Assembly (NCBI GenBank): GCA_047606545.1
Contig: JASGEI010000018.1
Span: 62,001 to 126,000, forward strand
Length of the DNA: 64,000 nt
Reading direction: 5' to 3'
Source of the DNA: JASGDC01 sp047606545
GTDB taxonomy: Bacteria > Actinomycetota > Actinomycetes > Actinomycetales > Micrococcaceae
Shown: positions 15,907-23,426 of the stretch, piece after piece
Numbering within the stretch: the first letter of the stretch is position 1
How the letters are laid out: the number at the start of each line of letters is the position of its first letter
The notes under the pieces: generated by a model
What the model saw: the letters and a program-made list of their open reading frames with translations, nothing else
Told to the model about the DNA's origin: nothing
Databases searched by the model: none
Program-made: the position numbers and the translations under genes

Positions 15907-16911
15907 GTGTCTAATACATTTGAATCTTTAACAAGTCGAAATCCGAAAGTTACTCCAGAAGAGTTACTAGATACTTTCGTGTTATCTCATCGTTTCCGTG
16001 ATGTAAGTTTTGATACTTATAAACCAGATCCAGGTTTTCCATCACAAGCAGAAGCTCGTAGTGAGTTATGGAAATTTGCAGTTAAGTTAGCTAAAAAGCA
16101 AAAGTTTTTTGGTAAGTTTGCCAAGAATAAAGGACCAGCTGGAATGTATCTTGATGGTGGCTTCGGAGTTGGGAAAACTCACTTGTTAACCTCACTTTGG
16201 AAGGTTGCGCCAGGGCCAAAGGCTATTGGTACGTTCATTGAATATACTAATTTAGTTGGTGCACTAGGTTTCCACAAAGCTATAAACCTTTTGAAAGATC
16301 ATAGCTTGGTTTGTATTGATGAATTTGAGCTAGATGATCCCGGTGACACAGTTTTGATGTCTAGACTTATGCGGGAACTAGCAGATGCAGGAGTAAAACT
16401 TGCTGCTACTTCTAACACTTTGCCTGGAGCGTTAGGTGAAGGTCGTTTTGCTGCTGAAGATTTTAAACGTGAGATTCAAGTACTATCAAGTCAGTTTGAA
16501 GTATTACGTATAGATGGTAATGACTATAGACATCAAGAAAATGTACAGATTCCAGGGCCTAAAACTACTGCTGAATTAAAAGCTATCACTAAAGTTCATG
16601 ATGAAAATAAAACTGCGAGTTATGATTATTTTTCTGAATTGATTGAGCATCTAGGTAAGGTGCATCCAAGTCGTTACAAGACACTAATTGCAGGTCTTAA
16701 AACCGTCTATTGGGAAGAAGTAGTGCCGTTCAAAGATCAAGATAAAGCGTTACGCTTTGTAGTATTAGTTGATCGTCTTTATGATGCTGAAACTGAAATT
16801 ATTTATTCAGGGACGGACTTGCAAGAAGTATTCCCAGCGGAAATGTTAACTAGTGGATACCAGAAAAAGTTCTATCGATCCTTGTCACGTTTAGGAACAA
16901 TGGTAGTTTAA
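15907..16911 (+). CDS. zapE: ZapE/AFG1-like AAA ATPase
   Basis: A 334-residue P-loop ATPase of the ZapE/AFG1 family, linked in other bacteria to cell division and in mitochondria to protein quality control. Walker A is GGFGVGKTHLL near residues 84-94, Walker B is LVCIDEFELDDPGD near 136, and SNTLPGALGEGRF is the sensor region. The start is GTG, with no ribosome site but a -10 box seven bases upstream. A bidirectional terminator follows the gene. Its neighbourhood with a RibD-like reductase recalls mycobacteria. Confidence 0.9.
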   Translation: MSNTFESLTSRNPKVTPEELLDTFVLSHRFRDVSFDTYKPDPGFPSQAEARSELWKFAVKLAKKQKFFGKFAKNKGPAGMYLDGGFGVGKTHLLTSLWKVAPGPKAIGTFIEYTNLVGALGFHKAINLLKDHSLVCIDEFELDDPGDTVLMSRLMRELADAGVKLAATSNTLPGALGEGRFAAEDFKREIQVLSSQFEVLRIDGNDYRHQENVQIPGPKTTAELKAITKVHDENKTASYDYFSELIEHLGKVHPSRYKTLIAGLKTVYWEEVVPFKDQDKALRFVVLVDRLYDAETEIIYSGTDLQEVFPAEMLTSGYQKKFYRSLSRLGTMVV

Positions 16912-16936
16912 TTCTTAGTAAAGTAGGCATAAAAAA

Positions 16937-16968
16937 GGACGATTAGCTTTTGCTAACCGCCCATTTTT
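16937..16968. terminator. Bidirectional terminator between zapE and the acidic protein gene
   Basis: An 11-base stem with two mismatches (GGACGATTAGC against GCTAACCGCCC) encloses TTTT. It is flanked by A-rich sequence on the left and ATTTTTAT on the right, so it can work for both converging genes. Confidence 0.75.
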
Positions 16969-16985
16969 ATAATAACCTTATGGGT

Positions 16986-17330
16986 TTATTCACCTTCAGG
17001 AAGATCAGCCTCTTCAGCTACTTCTTCCTCTTCAGCTTCTGGAGCTGCTTCAGGTGCGTCTTCTTCAGTCGGAGCTTCTTCCGCAACTTCAGATGCTGCA
17101 TCATCAGCATCGTCCGTAGCGGCTTCTTCACCCTCTACTGGAGTTTCGTCATCGTCGATACCAGCGAAACCTTTAGCCTGGTCAGCAGCGCCATCAAGCT
17201 GATCAGCGTACTTTCCACCAGTCTTTTCGTTCACTGCATCTTTTGCTTTGCTCAGACCTTCGCTAGCAACATCGCTGTTCTCGCTAAGTTTGTCAGTAGC
17301 AGTATTTTTTAAATCATCGAACTTTGACAT
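16986..17330 (-). CDS. MT0933-like small acidic protein (antitoxin-family annotation)
   Basis: A 114-residue protein starting MSKFDDLKN. Residues 1-50 match the short actinobacterial MT0933/Rv0909 antitoxin-like family, including the block VNEKTGGKYADQLDGAADQA. The second half is an extremely acidic Glu/Ala/Asp tail with no predicted fold. I start at ATG 17330, which has AAAGAGGTG upstream; an in-frame ATG at 17348 would lie ahead of that site. No toxin partner is adjacent, so the antitoxin label is only a family name. First of three genes with similar N-termini in this stretch. Confidence 0.75.
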   Translation of the reverse strand: MSKFDDLKNTATDKLSENSDVASEGLSKAKDAVNEKTGGKYADQLDGAADQAKGFAGIDDDETPVEGEEAATDDADDAASEVAEEAPTEEDAPEAAPEAEEEEVAEEADLPEGE

Positions 17331-17521
17331 TTGTAACACCTCTTTCATTTAGTGAAGGAATTACCCTTCTTGGTTACATATACGATTATGACCTAACAAT
17401 GTATAGTTTTGAATTAAATTTTACTCGTGTCTTACTTTGATTTGATTAAAAAATGCAATAGGGTTTTTCCCTTGAAATAATAGGGAATTACTTAATTATT
17501 TTTGTTTGAAAAAGATAAAAT

Positions 17522-17549
17522 AAAAGGGCAACTATTTTGTTGCCCTTTT
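17522..17549 (-). terminator. Rho-independent terminator of the Asp/Thr-repeat gene
   Basis: Perfect 11-base stem AAAAGGGCAAC / GTTGCCCTTTT with a six-base loop, followed on the minus strand by TATTTTATC. It lies 15 bases after the stop of the Asp/Thr-rich gene. Confidence 0.85.
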
Positions 17550-17564
17550 ATTAAATATTGAAGA

Positions 17565-18542
17565 TTAGTTAAATTTATCTTCTGTATTATCTACAGCATC
17601 TGTAGCCTTATCTTCGACGCCATCGGTGTCAATGTTTTGTAGCTTATCTTGCACTGTATGAGTTGCAGTATCCTTAGCTTCTCCAGCTTCGTCAGTTATA
17701 CCATCAACGTAATTAGTAGTTCCTTCAGTATCTGTATCAGTTGTGGTGTCAGCAGTACTATAATCATCTGTATCAGTGTCTGTCGTGTATTCAGTATCTG
17801 TACCAGTTGTATGTGTTGTAGTGCCACCAGCAGCATAGTCAGTATCAGCAGTACTATTACCACCAGTTGTGGTGTCAGTATCATCTGTATATGTTGTATC
17901 GTAGTCTGCTATACCTGTACTAGTTTCTGTAGTGTCAGTTGTATCATCAGTATCTATAGTGTGATGAGTAGTTGTACCACCTGCGGCATAGTCAGTATCA
18001 GCAGTGCTATTACCACCAGTTGTGGTATCTGTGCTGTCGATACCTGTAGTTACGTCATCTGTGTCAGTGGTTGCAGTATCGGTATCGTAGTCTGTACTTA
18101 CATCTTCAGTGGTATCAGTTGTGTCTGTATCGTAAGTATCAGTTGTGGTATCTGTGCTATCGATACCTGTAGTTACGTCATCTGTGTCAGTGGTTGCAGT
18201 ATCAGTATCGTAGTCTGTACTTACATCTTCAGTGGTATCAGTTGTGTCTGTATCGTAAGTATCAGTATCTGTATTACTCTGATCAAAACCTGCATTTGCA
18301 TTGATATTATTTGTAGTAGTATCTGTGTCGCCAGCGTCAGACGTCGTATCTGTAGTGTCAGTATCTGTATTGCCCTGATCAAAACCTGCATTTGCATTGA
18401 TATTATTTGTAGTATCTTGAGTTTGTTCAGTTGCTTGGTCTGCAGTTTCCTCAGCTGTTTGGTTCACTGTTTCTTCAGTATTATCTTGACCTACGTGAGA
18501 CAATTTTTCTGCTTCACCTTTAATTTTATCGAAGAATGACAT
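17565..18542 (-). CDS. Asp/Thr-rich tandem-repeat protein with MT0933-like N-terminus
   Basis: A 325-residue protein of unknown function. The start, MSFFDKIKGEAEKL, matches its two small neighbours. Residues of about 45-265 are almost entirely Thr, Asp, Ser, Gly and Tyr in TDTDTT-type repeats. Three repeat units are seen: NNINANAGFDQ twice, a 41-residue unit twice in tandem, and GGNSTADTDYAAGGTTTH twice. The C-terminus is a helical acidic segment (VQDKLQNIDTDGVEDKATD). No cysteine, signal peptide or membrane segment, so it is probably cytosolic and disordered. AAGG lies upstream of ATG 18542 and a strong terminator follows. Confidence 0.8.
   Translation of the reverse strand: MSFFDKIKGEAEKLSHVGQDNTEETVNQTAEETADQATEQTQDTTNNINANAGFDQGNTDTDTTDTTSDAGDTDTTTNNINANAGFDQSNTDTDTYDTDTTDTTEDVSTDYDTDTATTDTDDVTTGIDSTDTTTDTYDTDTTDTTEDVSTDYDTDTATTDTDDVTTGIDSTDTTTGGNSTADTDYAAGGTTTHHTIDTDDTTDTTETSTGIADYDTTYTDDTDTTTGGNSTADTDYAAGGTTTHTTGTDTEYTTDTDTDDYSTADTTTDTDTEGTTNYVDGITDEAGEAKDTATHTVQDKLQNIDTDGVEDKATDAVDNTEDKFN
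18018..18263. repeat. Two tandem 123-bp repeat units inside the Asp/Thr-rich gene
   Basis: The block starting AGTTGTGGTATCTGTGCT at 18018 recurs at 18141, giving a 123-bp period (41 codons) with only scattered substitutions between copies. The period is in frame. Recent duplication is likely, so unit number may vary between strains. Confidence 0.85.
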
Positions 18543-18755
18543 GATCAGAGCCTTTCGTTTCTTGGTGGGACTTTTTGCCCCTCCTATTCTTTGATTATAT
18601 TGTAAGCTGTGAGAATTATGAGTATTGATTACTATTTTCTTTGAATTTTCTGATTAATTATGAACCAAAGCTCTGACTATAAGTTTTAAAAGCGTATCTT
18701 AGACGATTTCCTATGCTTGGTAATTAGATTTTACAATTAAAATTACGGTATAAAA

Positions 18756-18784
18756 ATAAGGGCAACCAAGATGGTTACCCTTAT
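18756..18784 (-). terminator. Terminator of the third acidic-protein gene
   Basis: ATAAGGGCAACC pairs with GGTTACCCTTAT (one mismatch) around a five-base loop, followed on the minus strand by TTTTTATACC. Its sequence resembles the terminator at 17522. Confidence 0.8.
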
Positions 18785-18800
18785 TCTAAAAGTTTTGTTA

Positions 18801-19082
18801 CTACTGTTCGTTACGGTTATCTTCTTCAGTAGCTTCTGTAGTTGCATCTTCAACAACATCTTCTACGTTAGTAGATCCGTTACCTAAGTTCTCTACCGTT
18901 TCAGTAGCTTTTTCTTTAAACCCACTAATCTGGTCTGAGAATTTACCTTGAGTTGCTTTGTCAACTAGGTCACCTAGTTTGCCAATACCACCAGAAACGG
19001 CTTCTGAGTTATTGCCAAGTAGGTCAACAGCTTTACCTTGTAGACCAGCAGCCTGCTTTTTCAGATCATCAAGAAATGACAT
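18801..19082 (-). CDS. MT0933-like small protein
   Basis: A 93-residue protein beginning MSFLDDLKKQAAGLQGKA. It carries the family-like core KLGDLVDKATQGKFSDQISG, similar in position to the KTGGKYADQ block of the first paralogue, and an acidic tail ending in TEEDNRNEQ. ATG 19082 is chosen because GAAAGGGA lies 8-9 bases upstream; an in-frame upstream ATG at 19109 lies before that site. It has its own terminator. Function unknown. With the genes at 16986 and 17565 it forms a small paralogous cluster that probably arose by duplication. Confidence 0.75.
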   Translation of the reverse strand: MSFLDDLKKQAAGLQGKAVDLLGNNSEAVSGGIGKLGDLVDKATQGKFSDQISGFKEKATETVENLGNGSTNVEDVVEDATTEATEEDNRNEQ

Positions 19083-19126
19083 GTTTGATATCCCTTTCGT
19101 TTTGTACACTTATTAACAGCTTATTG

Positions 19127-20125
19127 TTATATAACAGCGTTTTCAACTTCTTTGCCGTCAATTGCGGCTGCTAAATTTCCTAAAGTAATCTGAGATATTT
19201 GTGTTAATGCCTCTTGAGTGAAGAATGCTTGATGGCCTGTAATCAAGAAATTATCTAGCTTGTTTAGCTCTTCAAGTAGGTGATCACAAGTTTCCTGATT
19301 ACTTAAATCTTTGAAGAATAAAGTTGCTTCATTTTCATAAACATCCAGAGCGGCACCGGCGATTTCATCATTCTGCAATGCTTCAAGCAACGCTTCAGAA
19401 TCTACTAAACCACCACGAGAAGTGTTAATTAAGAAAGCAGTGTTTTTCATTTCCTTAAGTACTTTTGCATTAATGATGTGATGGTTATCCGAAGTTAATG
19501 GGCAGTGTAATGAAATTACATCTGAACGTTCAATTAACTCATCAAGTTCAACATACTTACCGATTTCATCGAACTTATTGGTAGGATATGGATCATATGC
19601 AATAACTTCCATGCCAAAGCCTTTGAAAATTCGTGCTGTAGCTAAACCAATCTTTCCAGTTCCAATTACACCAGCAGTCTTTTGGTATAAGTTAGAGCCA
19701 AGTAATCCATCAAGTGCGAAGTTATTTTTCTGAATACGGTTAAAAGCTCGATTAGTATTACGGTTTAATGTTAAAAGTAAAGCAATAGCATGCTCGGCAA
19801 TTGCCTCAGGCGAATATGCTGGTACACGTGCCACCAGCATAGCTAGCTTCTTAGCAGTGTCTAAATCAACTCGGTCAAAACCAGCGCAACGCATCAAAAT
19901 AGTTTTCACACCATATTTGTGTAGTGACTCCAAGACGTCACTACTTAAATCATCATTTACGAAGGCACAAACTGCATCAGAGCCTTTTGCCTTTTCAACA
20001 GTTTCTTTTGACAAGGTATCAGATACAAAATTTAAATCAAAGTTATAATCTTGGAAGTCGTTTTCGGCTACCTTGGCAAAGTAAGCTTCATCATATGGTT
20101 GGGTACTAAAGAAAGTAATCTTCAA
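19127..20125 (-). CDS. ldhA: D-lactate dehydrogenase, LdhA type
   Basis: An enzyme of about 332 residues that reduces pyruvate to D-lactate with NADH in fermentation. It closely follows the E. coli LdhA pattern: ALRCAGF-like MRCAGFDRVDLD, RVPAYSPEAIAEHAI, the NAD motif GVIGTGKIGLATARI, NTSRGGLVDSEAL, the DVYENEATLFF segment and TGHQAFFTQEAL with the catalytic His. I choose TTG 20125 because AAGGAG lies 8 bases upstream. A GTG at 20146 would place that ribosome site inside the gene. Confidence 0.92.
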   Translation of the reverse strand: MKITFFSTQPYDEAYFAKVAENDFQDYNFDLNFVSDTLSKETVEKAKGSDAVCAFVNDDLSSDVLESLHKYGVKTILMRCAGFDRVDLDTAKKLAMLVARVPAYSPEAIAEHAIALLLTLNRNTNRAFNRIQKNNFALDGLLGSNLYQKTAGVIGTGKIGLATARIFKGFGMEVIAYDPYPTNKFDEIGKYVELDELIERSDVISLHCPLTSDNHHIINAKVLKEMKNTAFLINTSRGGLVDSEALLEALQNDEIAGAALDVYENEATLFFKDLSNQETCDHLLEELNKLDNFLITGHQAFFTQEALTQISQITLGNLAAAIDGKEVENAVI

Positions 20126-20176
20126 AGTAAATGCTCCTTGTAGCACTAGTAGATATAGTTAAATCCTACTTTTATT

Positions 20177-20680
20177 TTACTTCTTATAGTTCTGTATTTC
20201 TCTCTCGAAATCAGCAATTTCCTTTTGGAACACTTCCTTTGCTTCCAAGATACTTTCTACATTTTCGATATTATCTTGAAAGGAACTTTCCCAATATTCG
20301 TAATCGAAGCGATTCTGTAATGAAATGCTTTCAATCATTAGTAAAAATGACATTTTAGTAAATAAACTATGCTTAGTCATCAAATATTTTTCATCAAGAG
20401 TTAGTTCATGATTTTCTTTAAGTTTTTGGATAGTTTTTCTAAACTTATCCAAACTTTTGTGGTGTGCCAATATTTCTGGGGGAGTACTGCGCAATAAGCC
20501 ATGAGTTTTCCGTTTAGTATTTTCCCGCTCAATATCTGCTGCTAATGGCATTAAGGCATCTAACTCAAAATCTGGCATCTTATTACTGGTCTTTACAAAC
20601 TCAAGTTCTTCAGCAATTTCATCTTGAATATCTACGATTATTTTCAAGAATTTAGTACTCAATTTAAACACCATCTCCAA
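20177..20680 (-). CDS. Hypothetical helical protein
   Basis: An uncharacterised protein of up to 167 residues. The sequence is rich in Lys, Glu and Leu and looks largely alpha-helical, with probable coiled coils near both ends (DIQDEIAEELEFVK; EAKEVFQKEIADFEREIQ). No signal peptide, membrane segment or known motif was recognised. The start is unclear: a TTG at 20680, ATG 20674 and GTG 20671 lie together with GGAG between them. It is a single gene between ldhA and a broken oxidoreductase gene. Confidence 0.55.
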   Translation of the reverse strand: MEMVFKLSTKFLKIIVDIQDEIAEELEFVKTSNKMPDFELDALMPLAADIERENTKRKTHGLLRSTPPEILAHHKSLDKFRKTIQKLKENHELTLDEKYLMTKHSLFTKMSFLLMIESISLQNRFDYEYWESSFQDNIENVESILEAKEVFQKEIADFEREIQNYKK

Positions 20681-20749
20681 AATATACTTATCTATATAAG
20701 TATATGCCTTTGCTATTTTAAAAGTAATAAAATCAGGGAATTATTGTTT

Positions 20750-21041
20750 TTAGTACGCAATAGTAAAACGTTCTTGATGATTAGCTGGTTTCTCAATTTC
20801 GTCAACTATTGCAAGGGCAAAATCAGCACCTGATATTTCAGAATTCCCATCTTTGTCTGTAACTAGAATGTCTTTACCAAGCCGATAGTGTCCAGTAGCT
20901 TTTCCAGGTACTAACTTTACTATCAGCATCTTTCGGGGCATTGCGCGTGAAAGAAGCCACTTCATGTCCACGAGTTACAGCTTCGTGAGCTATATGATTC
21001 CCTGCAAAGCCTGTGCCACCTAAGATATTTATCTGTGCCAT
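20750..21041 (-). pseudogene. NAD(P)-binding oxidoreductase remnant with internal deletion
   Basis: From ATG 21041 (GAAAGAGA upstream) the reading frame gives a good Rossmann start with NILGGTGFAGNHIAHEA and RGHEVASFTRN, then stops after about 50 codons. The C-terminal end of the same protein family (TGHYRLGKD, DKDGNSEISGADFALAI and QERFTIAY) continues in another frame to 20750. About 110 central residues expected of the roughly 210-residue NmrA/SDR-a-like family are missing. This is a gene with an internal deletion and frameshift and should not be functional. Confidence 0.8.
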
Positions 21042-21090
21042 AGCAATTCTCTTTCAGTTTTGTACTACTTTAAATTATACTGCTAACGAA

Positions 21091-21114
21091 TAAAAGCTAG
21101 AGAGCTATAGCTCT
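21091..21114 (-). terminator. Possible terminator at the end of the S33 hydrolase gene
   Basis: AGAGCTATAGCTCT (21101-21114) forms a hairpin that overlaps the last codons of the hydrolase; on the minus strand it is followed by CTAGCTTTTATTCG. Confidence 0.45.
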
Positions 21115-21936
21115 AAGGAATTTTTTATACCTAGCTTTTAATATTTCATTGAATATTTCAGGTTGCTCTACCCATGGATAGTGACCACAATCAGGTATCA
21201 TCTTTAATTCTGCCTTCAATACTTTTGCATATGCTTTTACCGTTTCTACTCCGGTAAGAATATCTTTACTGCCACCAATAACTAGAGTATTAGGTATTGG
21301 TGAGTTAAGGATATTAGTTGCAGCATCGTTAGGGATATTGGATAACCAGGCAGTTATGGCAGCAAGACTCATCACACCGACTTTTGCATGTTTTTGTTCT
21401 GCTAAAGACCATTTTGCATAACCTGCAGGCGCTTCTGTTATTAAAGTTTTTTGAAATTCTTCTTCTGTTCTTGACATTATGGAATCCATAGAGTCTAAAG
21501 CTAGAGAAATTTCTGGCTCAATCCTGCGGGCAGCTACTATCCCACCGTCGTGTTCCATGCCAGTTAACCAAGCTGATGACGGAGTGATAAGGGTTAAAGA
21601 ACGAATGCGATTAGGGAATTGTGCTGTAGCTGCTAATGCGAGGCGAGTGCCTTCTGAATGAGCTAAGACATCAAAATTCTTTAAATTTAACTCATCAGCG
21701 ACAGCTATTAAATCGGCTGTGTCAGTCCACCAGCCTCTGGATAAGCCACCAGTTTTAGGAGTACCCCTAAGATGTATGATAGCGAGGTCTCTTATTTCAG
21801 AAAGTCCCTTTATGCCTTCTAAGTATTCAGGTCCACGGCATGGGCCGCCTGGTACCACTAGAATAGGGTCTGTATCGTTGCTTCCAATTAATTCCACTTG
21901 AATCTGAAATTCATCGTTGGCACTTATTTGTCTCAT
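21097..21936 (-). CDS. Alpha/beta hydrolase, proline iminopeptidase-like (S33)
   Basis: A 279-residue alpha/beta hydrolase. VVPGGPCRGPEYL is the HGGPG-like oxyanion motif of the S33 proline iminopeptidase group. VLAHSEGTRLAL carries the nucleophile Ser near residue 93, GGSKDILTG the likely Asp, and PDCGHYPWVEQP the catalytic His. No signal peptide, so cytosolic. It may cleave N-terminal proline or an ester; substrate is uncertain. It has no ribosome site, but TAAGCT lies six bases before the ATG, so it may be leaderless. It is an intact gene within a decayed stretch. Confidence 0.85.
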   Translation of the reverse strand: MRQISANDEFQIQVELIGSNDTDPILVVPGGPCRGPEYLEGIKGLSEIRDLAIIHLRGTPKTGGLSRGWWTDTADLIAVADELNLKNFDVLAHSEGTRLALAATAQFPNRIRSLTLITPSSAWLTGMEHDGGIVAARRIEPEISLALDSMDSIMSRTEEEFQKTLITEAPAGYAKWSLAEQKHAKVGVMSLAAITAWLSNIPNDAATNILNSPIPNTLVIGGSKDILTGVETVKAYAKVLKAELKMIPDCGHYPWVEQPEIFNEILKARYKKFLRAIAL

Positions 21937-21942
21937 ATTTAT

Positions 21943-21948
21943 AGCTTA
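21943..21948 (-). promoter_or_regulatory. -10-like box implying a leaderless transcript
   Basis: TAAGCT on the minus strand ends six bases before the ATG at 21936, with no Shine-Dalgarno sequence between. The match is only to the TAnnnT pattern. Confidence 0.3.
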
Positions 21949-22030
21949 GCAACAACTCATCACTAGCTTTATTTAGCCAGTATTTTTAACCAGCTCTTCT
22001 TGTATCTTACAGACATGCAGTGGAATATAA

Positions 22031-22177
22031 TTGCCAGTAGTTCTACCGTCATTAGTTGCATCAACCTTAGGGGAAGTAATTGCATATGAAGCTCTTACAC
22101 TAGTTCAAATAATCGGGTTTGTCATAGCATTATCAGCTATGGTTGCTGTACAACTTACTCCAAGTAAAAATAAGTAG
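22031..22177 (+). pseudogene. C-terminal remnant of an EamA/DMT-family transporter
   Basis: A 48-codon open stretch ends in ALTLVQIIGFVIALSAMVAV plus a short basic tail. This is the usual last transmembrane helix of EamA (drug/metabolite) transporters, preceded by the partly degraded GE-LT linker (TLGEVIAYEALT). The remaining nine helices are absent and the stretch opens directly after a stop. It is best read as a gene fragment. A small hairpin (GGTTTA-TTG-TAAACC, 22211-22225) lies downstream. Confidence 0.6.
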
Positions 22178-22278
22178 TGTTTTAGTTTTGGTGTTAACAA
22201 TAATTGAAAATGGTTTATTGTAAACCAAAGCACGGTCTTTATATTTAAGAATTGGCATGTTATAGCTTATTGTTTCCT

Positions 22279-22557
22279 CTACTTCGGGGAATAGTCTAAT
22301 AAAAAGTGAGCGAATCCGTTAGAGTTTTTCTCGGAATTCGGGATTAACACCTTCAAGTTTTTTGCTTGCATGTATGTACGCAATGCACCTAGACACTCAC
22401 CTTCAAATACTATGGTAATTTCGTCTTTAGGTAGGCTACCAGTACCTCGATAAAATGGAATATTACTATCAGGGGCGTAATCTTGTAGCTTATCTAGTCT
22501 TTCAAGACGTTCTTTTAGAACTAAGACAACTTCTCTAATGTCATCCGAGTATCCCAC
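22279..22557 (-). CDS. Small hypothetical protein
   Basis: A possible 92-residue protein from GTG 22557. It has mixed charged and hydrophobic composition (VVLVLKERLERLDKL, ITIVFEGECLGALRTYM, FAHFLLDYSP) that looks like a small alpha/beta domain and not a chance frame. No family was recognised. No clear ribosome site precedes the GTG. It lies in a region of remnants, so it could also be the end of a longer lost gene. Confidence that it is expressed is low. Confidence 0.4.
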   Translation of the reverse strand: MGYSDDIREVVLVLKERLERLDKLQDYAPDSNIPFYRGTGSLPKDEITIVFEGECLGALRTYMQAKNLKVLIPNSEKNSNGFAHFLLDYSPK

Positions 22558-22668
22558 AAAATATTTCCGCTATATTTCAACGAAAAACTGTAAAGTGTCC
22601 ATAAAGGGCACAATTTTGATTTCAGTTAAGTTCAAGTAGTTCTCGATTCGTTTGGATATAATATTCAA

Positions 22669-22961
22669 ATGAATCTATGTCATGCAAAAGATAATTCTAC
22701 CCGTCGTTATGAGTTGTCAGTAGGAGGCTACCGTCGCAGCTACCTAATGACGCTTCCTCACAACCCTATAGATGCTCCGATTTATTCTCGTGCTGCACGG
22801 ATCTAATCAGACCGGTGCGACTCATCAGTATTCCTGGTGGAGGACATCAAATTCCAGGCCAGCGCCCCGGACCACGACTCATGGGTCACACTTCGGATGC
22901 CGTAAACGCTGTTGATGAAATCGTGGACTTCGTCAACTTCATAAATGTGTCATATCCGTGA
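22669..22961 (+). pseudogene. Esterase/PHB-depolymerase-like gene with its middle deleted
   Basis: The first 45 codons from ATG 22669 contain RRYELSVGGYRRSYLMTLP, the N-terminal strand pattern of LpqC/poly(3-hydroxybutyrate)-depolymerase-type esterases, and end in TAA at 22804. In a different frame, codons from about 22818 give ISIPGGGHQIPGQ and DAVNAVDEIVDFV, the catalytic-His loop and last helix of the same family, ending at TGA 22959-22961. Roughly 190 central residues including the nucleophile are missing. Base composition is richer in G+C than the surroundings. Confidence 0.65.
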
Positions 22962-23094
22962 AGCGGTGCAAGGTAAGCAAATGTTTTCAAAGCAGAGGGA
23001 ATTTTTTTTATTTTTCGCCCATTAAACGCCCAGTTTAGTGAAGTAACCAAAAAAGTAAAACCCCCTAGTTCGTTGCTACATAAAGGGAAGATTG

Positions 23095-23168
23095 TGGGCC
23101 ATACTGGACTCGAACCAGCGACCTCTCGCATGTCAAGCGAACGCGCTAACCAACTGCGCCAATGGCCC
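23095..23168 (-). tRNA. tRNA-Val (anticodon GAC)
   Basis: A full cloverleaf reads on the minus strand from 23168. The acceptor stem GGGCCAT/ATGGCCC has discriminator A. The D arm is GCGC...GCGC. The anticodon loop TTGACAT gives GAC (valine). The T arm GCTGG-TTCGAGT-CCAGT is regular. Length is 74 bases and no CCA is encoded. It is flanked by gene remnants, and tRNA genes are common insertion sites, but no integrase or repeated 3' end was seen. Confidence 0.97.
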
Positions 23169-23426
23169 TTTTTGCAACTTGCTTGTTGAGTTATCAACAG
23201 TCTAAGACGTTTAAACCTCTTGGGTCAAAATGTTGCGTAATATTGAAATTGTAGCAGAAAGTTACAGACGAAATGTAGCTTAATGTATCTTCAATTAGTT
23301 ACTATTATTGACAAAATAATGTTGGATTATATTTAGCTATAAAATATGGTGTCAACATTAACCTGTTATCAGAGTATAGGTAATATAGTTTAACTAATAA
23401 AATAAATTTAAAAGAAGGTAACTTGA

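Noticed and set aside
17649..18539. Long + strand open frame (296 codons) opposite the Asp/Thr-rich gene, rich in Cys, Ser and Ile
   Set aside because: It is a mirror of the GTA/TCA-type repeats of the opposite gene; it has no ribosome site and an implausible composition, while the minus-strand gene has a start site and terminator.
16986..19082. Toxin-antitoxin locus
   Set aside because: The small proteins resemble a family named antitoxin, but no toxin-like partner lies beside any of them.
22669..22961. tmRNA or riboswitch, because of its higher G+C and structured look
   Set aside because: No tmRNA tag reading frame or tRNA-like ends; both halves translate into recognisable ends of one esterase family.
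23095..23168. Integrative element attachment at tRNA-Val
   Set aside because: No integrase gene and no second copy of the tRNA 3' end was seen; the flanking fragments look like simple gene decay.
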